From contig JAMWET010007206.1 of the NCBI GenBank assembly GCA_024036415.1, positions 264,501 to 328,500 of the forward strand: a stretch of 64,000 nt of DNA, given 5' to 3'. The translations under genes and the position numbers were made by a program. This DNA is from Prochilodus magdalenae. Its lineage: Eukaryota > Chordata > Actinopteri > Characiformes > Prochilodontidae. This document shows, piece after piece, positions 59,936 through 64,000 of the stretch. Position 1 is the first letter of the stretch, and every line of letters begins with the position of its first letter. A model generated the notes under the pieces. It was not told the origin of the DNA. It ran no database searches and saw nothing but the letters and a program-made list of their open reading frames with translations.

Positions 59936-60753
59936 AATGTCCTGAATGGTATTTCACCGCAGCAGTCACACGTAACTGAGGTCCTCCGTGTTAGCTGGAG
60001 CCAAACAACGTGGAAAAACCAAGCACATAAGAGTTAAGTATGTGGGGTCGCAGGGTTAGAGGGTGTCCCATTAAATCCGAACTCCTGCAGCAGGCTATTG
60101 CAAGGCATTCCGCTACTCCTGTGTATGCCGTGTCCAGAAAAGGGGAAACAGGATGTTGACTTTGCCCCCCCCAACTATCCCACTCGCTCAAAATGAGCAA
60201 CAGTTTCCCAACATTCCTCATCAGGAGATTCCCCAAGGCCCCACCGCAGTGATTATGTGTATGGTAAAGGAGTAGGTGGTTCATGCTCTGTGGGATGCAA
60301 ACCTACAAACAGCATTCTGGTTAACAGCATGAAGTAAAATATACAGTCTGAGAACCGTGGTCAGGTCGACTGAGCATTTCATGCTGACTGTTGTGTCGGG
60401 AGTCCCATTGTAGCTTGGTAGTTACACTAGAATATCCAGAGATTCCTTGTTAGAGGAGCTTAATATACCACTGAACTTTAAAAGAGTTCATATAACATAA
60501 AATTACCAAACGGGAAACTTTAACAGAGCTAATAAATACTTTAAACTACAATTAAACAAGTAATCAAGTGGTTTATTTGATTTCACACCTTGTTTACACT
60601 TGTTTACACTTTGCCTAATCAGGCTTTATTATCTATAAAGTACGCCTGCAAAATATGCAGCAATAAGCATGATTATGTATCATTTTAGATGAAGTATGAA
60701 GCATAGCTTTTTAACTTTTGACAGTCCAAAGACGTCAGTTAATAAGTTATGTA

Positions 60754-61734
60754 CTTATTTTCAAAAAATAGCTGCACCCAGAAGGAACCAGCCGACAGGA
60801 ATTACACTTACGGCATTTAGCTGACGCTCTTATCCAGAGCGACTTACGAGGTTAATCATATTACAGGTAGGTCAATGTAGTGTTGGGAGTCTGGCCCAAG
60901 GATTCTTATTGGTGTAGCACAGCATAGTCACCCAGACTGGGATTTGAACCCCAGTCTTCCACATGTGGTGTGGGCTCCGTGGCAGGCAGTGGTCTTATCC
61001 GCTGTGTACCAACCATTACACTTGGTGGGTAGGTTTGATAATGTGAGACATGCGCATGATTCAAGTTTCACACTCTTCTGCATGTGATGTAAACAAGGAC
61101 AGGTCTTATCGCTACACCTGACTGACCCAACAGCCACAATTGCGGACATTCAGTGAGCAGTGATTCCCTCCACGAGACATCCTGTTAGTAGCAACATCAT
61201 TGGCAGACGGCTACACTGTTGCAGGGCTACATGCACAGAGACGACTGCGACGACTGCCCTTAAAGACTGCAGTGGTGTTGTGCCAGACTGTAATGGAGTA
61301 ACTCAGAATGGCAGCGGGTCATCTTCAGTGACGAGTTCTACTTTTGTTATGGTGGAGATGACCAACGTATACATGTGTGGAAGCACCGTGTCACTTGCCA
61401 CAAGTCCAGAAGGCCTGGTGTCACTCCATCTCTACTCCTACCGCAAAATCTTCAGGACCTGTGTGAGATCATTCAAGTTGCATGGGGAGGCATTATCACA
61501 GGACACAATTAGGAGCCTCTAACTCCAAGATGTCTGCCACATTGAGTTAGCAAACATGGCGGCCCGACGCCATTCTGAGAGACACTACTTCTGTATGTGT
61601 AGCTCAATAAATATTGCCCATATCAGTCTAAATGTATCATCATTTATTGGTCATGGTAGTCTGTATCTTGGTTCCCAATAGCACTGCAATCCCCCACTTC
61701 CCTCTGGGTACAGCTGTTCTTTTGATGATGAGTG
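60754..61734 (+). mobile_element. Tc1-like family B, copy 7, interrupted by a SINE
   Basis: The right end TTTTGATGATGAGTG is clear and the left end is degraded (CAAAAAATAGCTGCACCC). The plus strand retains GTCATCTTCAGTGACGAG and GGAGATGACCAACG, the decayed catalytic block. After removing the SINE and one target copy, the family B sequence is continuous. Confidence 0.8.
60810..61014 (-). mobile_element. tRNA-derived SINE with 9-base target duplication
   Basis: ATTACACTT occurs at 60801-60809 and again at 61015-61023. Read on the minus strand between them: A-box-like TGGTACACAGCGGATAAGA, a perfect B box GGTTCAAATCC, a body with AAGAATCCTTGGGCCAGACT, and a tail AAGAGCGTCAGCTAAATGCC. The target duplication marks a LINE-type integration into family B DNA. 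Confidence 0.9.
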
Positions 61735-62640
61735 TAAATCTTATTTTAAAGAATTCATTATTTACTTTTAATACATGTTTTGTCAAAATAGATGTGAAGT
61801 AATGAGTAGCATGGAAGCATGGGAATCCCCAACAAACAAAAATAAAACATGGAACATTGGGAAATGATAACATCTTCACAGTCTAAATACTCAGGAAGTG
61901 ACCCTCCTCCAAGTTTGTGGCCATCTTTTATCAGTGTTGAGATCACAGTCAAAGGCTAAGGCCAATCTGACTGTAGCATTTCCTCTCCAGACGGACTTCA
62001 CAGTCATGACGTTCTCTCTATGAACATTAACATCTGCTTGCATACTGGCCTGCAGAGGCTGTAGCTGGAAAACGTCAGGCGCCCTGCACACCTGGGCGCT
62101 ATAAACCTGTTCGAAACTATGCAGGTCGTTTTTTGGATATGGTTTTTACAGAGCTGGTAGACCATGATACTACATACCTTGCATTTCCTGCATGGTTCCC
62201 TGGGTGAACAGGCAAACGAATAGCCGTGTTTAGAGAAAAGTCCTGAAGCTGAAGACTGTTTTATTTAATCACTGAACATCTTCAAGCTGAACAAACTTTT
62301 AAGACTTTGGAACTGGATCTGGATCTTTCTGTTTTATTGAGAGTGGTTTAACACAGTGGTGGAAAATATTGTTCAGATGACCTTCTCGCAAACTGTTTCC
62401 ACGCACATCGACTTTGCATCATAAAAAGTTCCATAATACAAAATACAAGCTCAGCTGTGACAGTTTCAGCCCTATCACCTTCTGATCTCATTTCAGAAAC
62501 CATCATCCATTTGAGGGAAAGATGCAAATCTAAACAGACAGCAGAATACAGGCCAGATGTGTCTACAGTAAGCGTGCTTCAACATCTGGGGAGCTGGAAA
62601 AAAGGAAGCCCGGGAAGATCTGCCGTGTCTTTGGAGGGTT
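61735..62640. other. non-coding, no gene recognised
   Basis: I saw no exon, RNA gene or repeat with defined ends between the family B element and the CA tract. Confidence 0.45.
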
Positions 62641-62865
62641 ATATACACACACACACGCACACACACGCGCGCGCACACACACACATACGTGCACACACAC
62701 ACACACACGCATACGCACACACACATATACACACACACACACATATACACACACATGCATATGCACACACACATATACATACGCACACACACACACTCAC
62801 ACTCGCACACACGCACAAACACGCACACACACACACACATATGCACACACACACACACACATATG

Positions 62866-62897
<32 letters not shown>

Positions 62898-63332
62898 CAC
62901 ACACACACACACATACGCACAAACACACACACACACACACACATACGCGCACACACACACACACGCATATGCACACACACGCATACGCACACACTCACAC
63001 GCGCACACACATACACACACACACGCGTGCGCACACACACACTCCCACGCGCACATACATACACACGTATACGCACACACACATACACATACATATACGC
63101 ACACACACACACACACACTCACACACACACACGCATACGCACACACACATATACACACACACACGCATATGCACACACACTCACACGCGCACACACACAC
63201 ACACATACACACGCGCGCGCACACACACACTCCCACGTGACACACACACATACACACGTATACGCACACACATACACACACATATACACACACATACACA
63301 CACACATATACACACACATACACATGCATACG

Positions 63333-63362
<30 letters not shown>
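62641..63362. repeat. 722-bp (CA)n-rich compound microsatellite
   Basis: It is almost purely alternating purine-pyrimidine, mostly CA with frequent CG and TA steps (CACACGCATACGCACAC type). It yields spurious open frames of up to 326 codons made of His-Thr or Cys-Val, which are not genes. Confidence 0.97.
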
Positions 63363-63363
<1 letters not shown>

Positions 63364-64000
63364 AAGTTACTTTATGTCCGCTATTTATTTCCAGCCAGAA
63401 GGTCGGGTTTAAAGATCTTGCAATTACCGTAAAATAGTTTTTTGTCCCTTCTGTGTAAACACAATAAATATTCAGAGGAGCAGATTTCTTCTTTTTCATC
63501 CTTACAAGTATTCCGTACAAGCCTACCTTAGTCAAGGGCATCCGAGTCCAGGGAAAGGAAAGCAAGGCCAGAGCCAGGACTGAGCTGTTTGAATTGGAAG
63601 GGAGCAATGCAGTTCTTGGGAGGAGTTTGAGAAAGGTACATTCTGGCTCAAGGAAACAAAAATGTTAGCAGCGGAGAGACCAAAACTGAACTCGACGGTA
63701 ACGGGAGGTTGATGTGATTTACAGACGGTGAAAGGTTTGCCTCGGAGAACAAAAGCAACCATCACTTTGGCTGTCTGACTTCTGGACGGATTCTGCACTG
63801 GCTGCTGGCACAGCTACAAAACCCTACATTCAGTGTGCACCCAGTACCTAGTATGGTCATCCGGACTTATTCGAGATATTACTCCTCTCTCCTTTTGTCT
63901 TCAGTTTGAAAAATGAGCAACACTTCGCTCCTTCCACCAGACTCTTTGGAAAAATATGCTATAGTATATCGCTAGGCTACCTTTTCTAGGCTACTAGGAT
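63363..64000. other. non-coding, no gene recognised
   Basis: I saw no credible coding exon up to the window edge. A gene starting beyond the edge cannot be excluded. Confidence 0.4.

Noticed and set aside
62457..63437. 326-codon plus-strand open frame and 288-codon minus-strand frame
   Set aside because: They are translations of the CA microsatellite (His-Thr and Cys-Val runs), with no gene context.

Overview
This window is vertebrate nuclear DNA, almost certainly from a ray-finned (teleost) fish. The genes are split into short exons with GT-AG introns, and the intergenic DNA is full of Tc1-like transposons, tRNA-derived SINEs, LINE fragments, solo-LTR-like elements and microsatellites. An otophysan (characin, catfish or knifefish type) is my guess from the repeat repertoire; this is inference, not proof.

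Four protein-coding loci were assembled exon by exon from splice sites and reading frame. (1) stx5, syntaxin-5, minus strand, 3622-7413, 10 coding exons, 350 aa, with a CRE-bearing promoter near 8.1 kb. (2) A VEGF-B/PlGF-type growth factor, minus strand, 13501-21562, 5 coding exons, 145 aa, with a TATA box near 21.63 kb. (3) adss2, adenylosuccinate synthetase, minus strand, 24166-28179, 13 coding exons, 470 aa. (4) rce1, the CAAX prenyl protease, plus strand, 30830-35389, 8 recognisable exons. The first three read through perfectly in phase. The rce1 copy does not: one acceptor is missing, one junction is out of phase, one donor must be GC, and the histidine of the third active-site motif is glutamine. 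It looks like a decaying or non-catalytic paralogue. The genes do unrelated jobs (Golgi SNARE, angiogenic ligand, purine synthesis, prenyl-protein processing) and I see no functional unit. STX5, VEGFB and RCE1 also lie in one broad region of human chromosome 11, which supports the vegfb call.

Region by region: 1-3.6 kb is non-coding with one Tc1-like deletion derivative. 3.6-8.1 kb is stx5. 8.2-10.6 kb is a mosaic of repeats, including copies of the sequence next to an stx5 splice donor. 10.6-12.5 kb is non-coding. 13.5-21.6 kb is the VEGF gene, whose introns hold a higher-order minisatellite and a large AT-rich inverted repeat. 22-24.2 kb is non-coding and includes the probable adss2 3' UTR. 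24.2-28.2 kb is adss2. 28.4-30.8 kb holds an orphan E2F-like promoter with a short open exon, a solo LTR and repeats. 30.8-35.4 kb is rce1. 35.4-64 kb shows no recognisable gene and is a transposon landscape: LINE fragment, solo LTRs, nested Tc1-like elements, a SINE with a clear target-site duplication, SINE-derived tandem arrays, and a 0.7 kb CA-rich tract.

I did not find a new multi-gene system. The most interesting points are the rce1 decay pattern, the short VEGF ligand lacking a basic tail, the trimeric higher-order repeat with hairpin-forming units in its intron, the repeat family ending at the stx5 splice donor, and several cleanly resolved nested transposition events.
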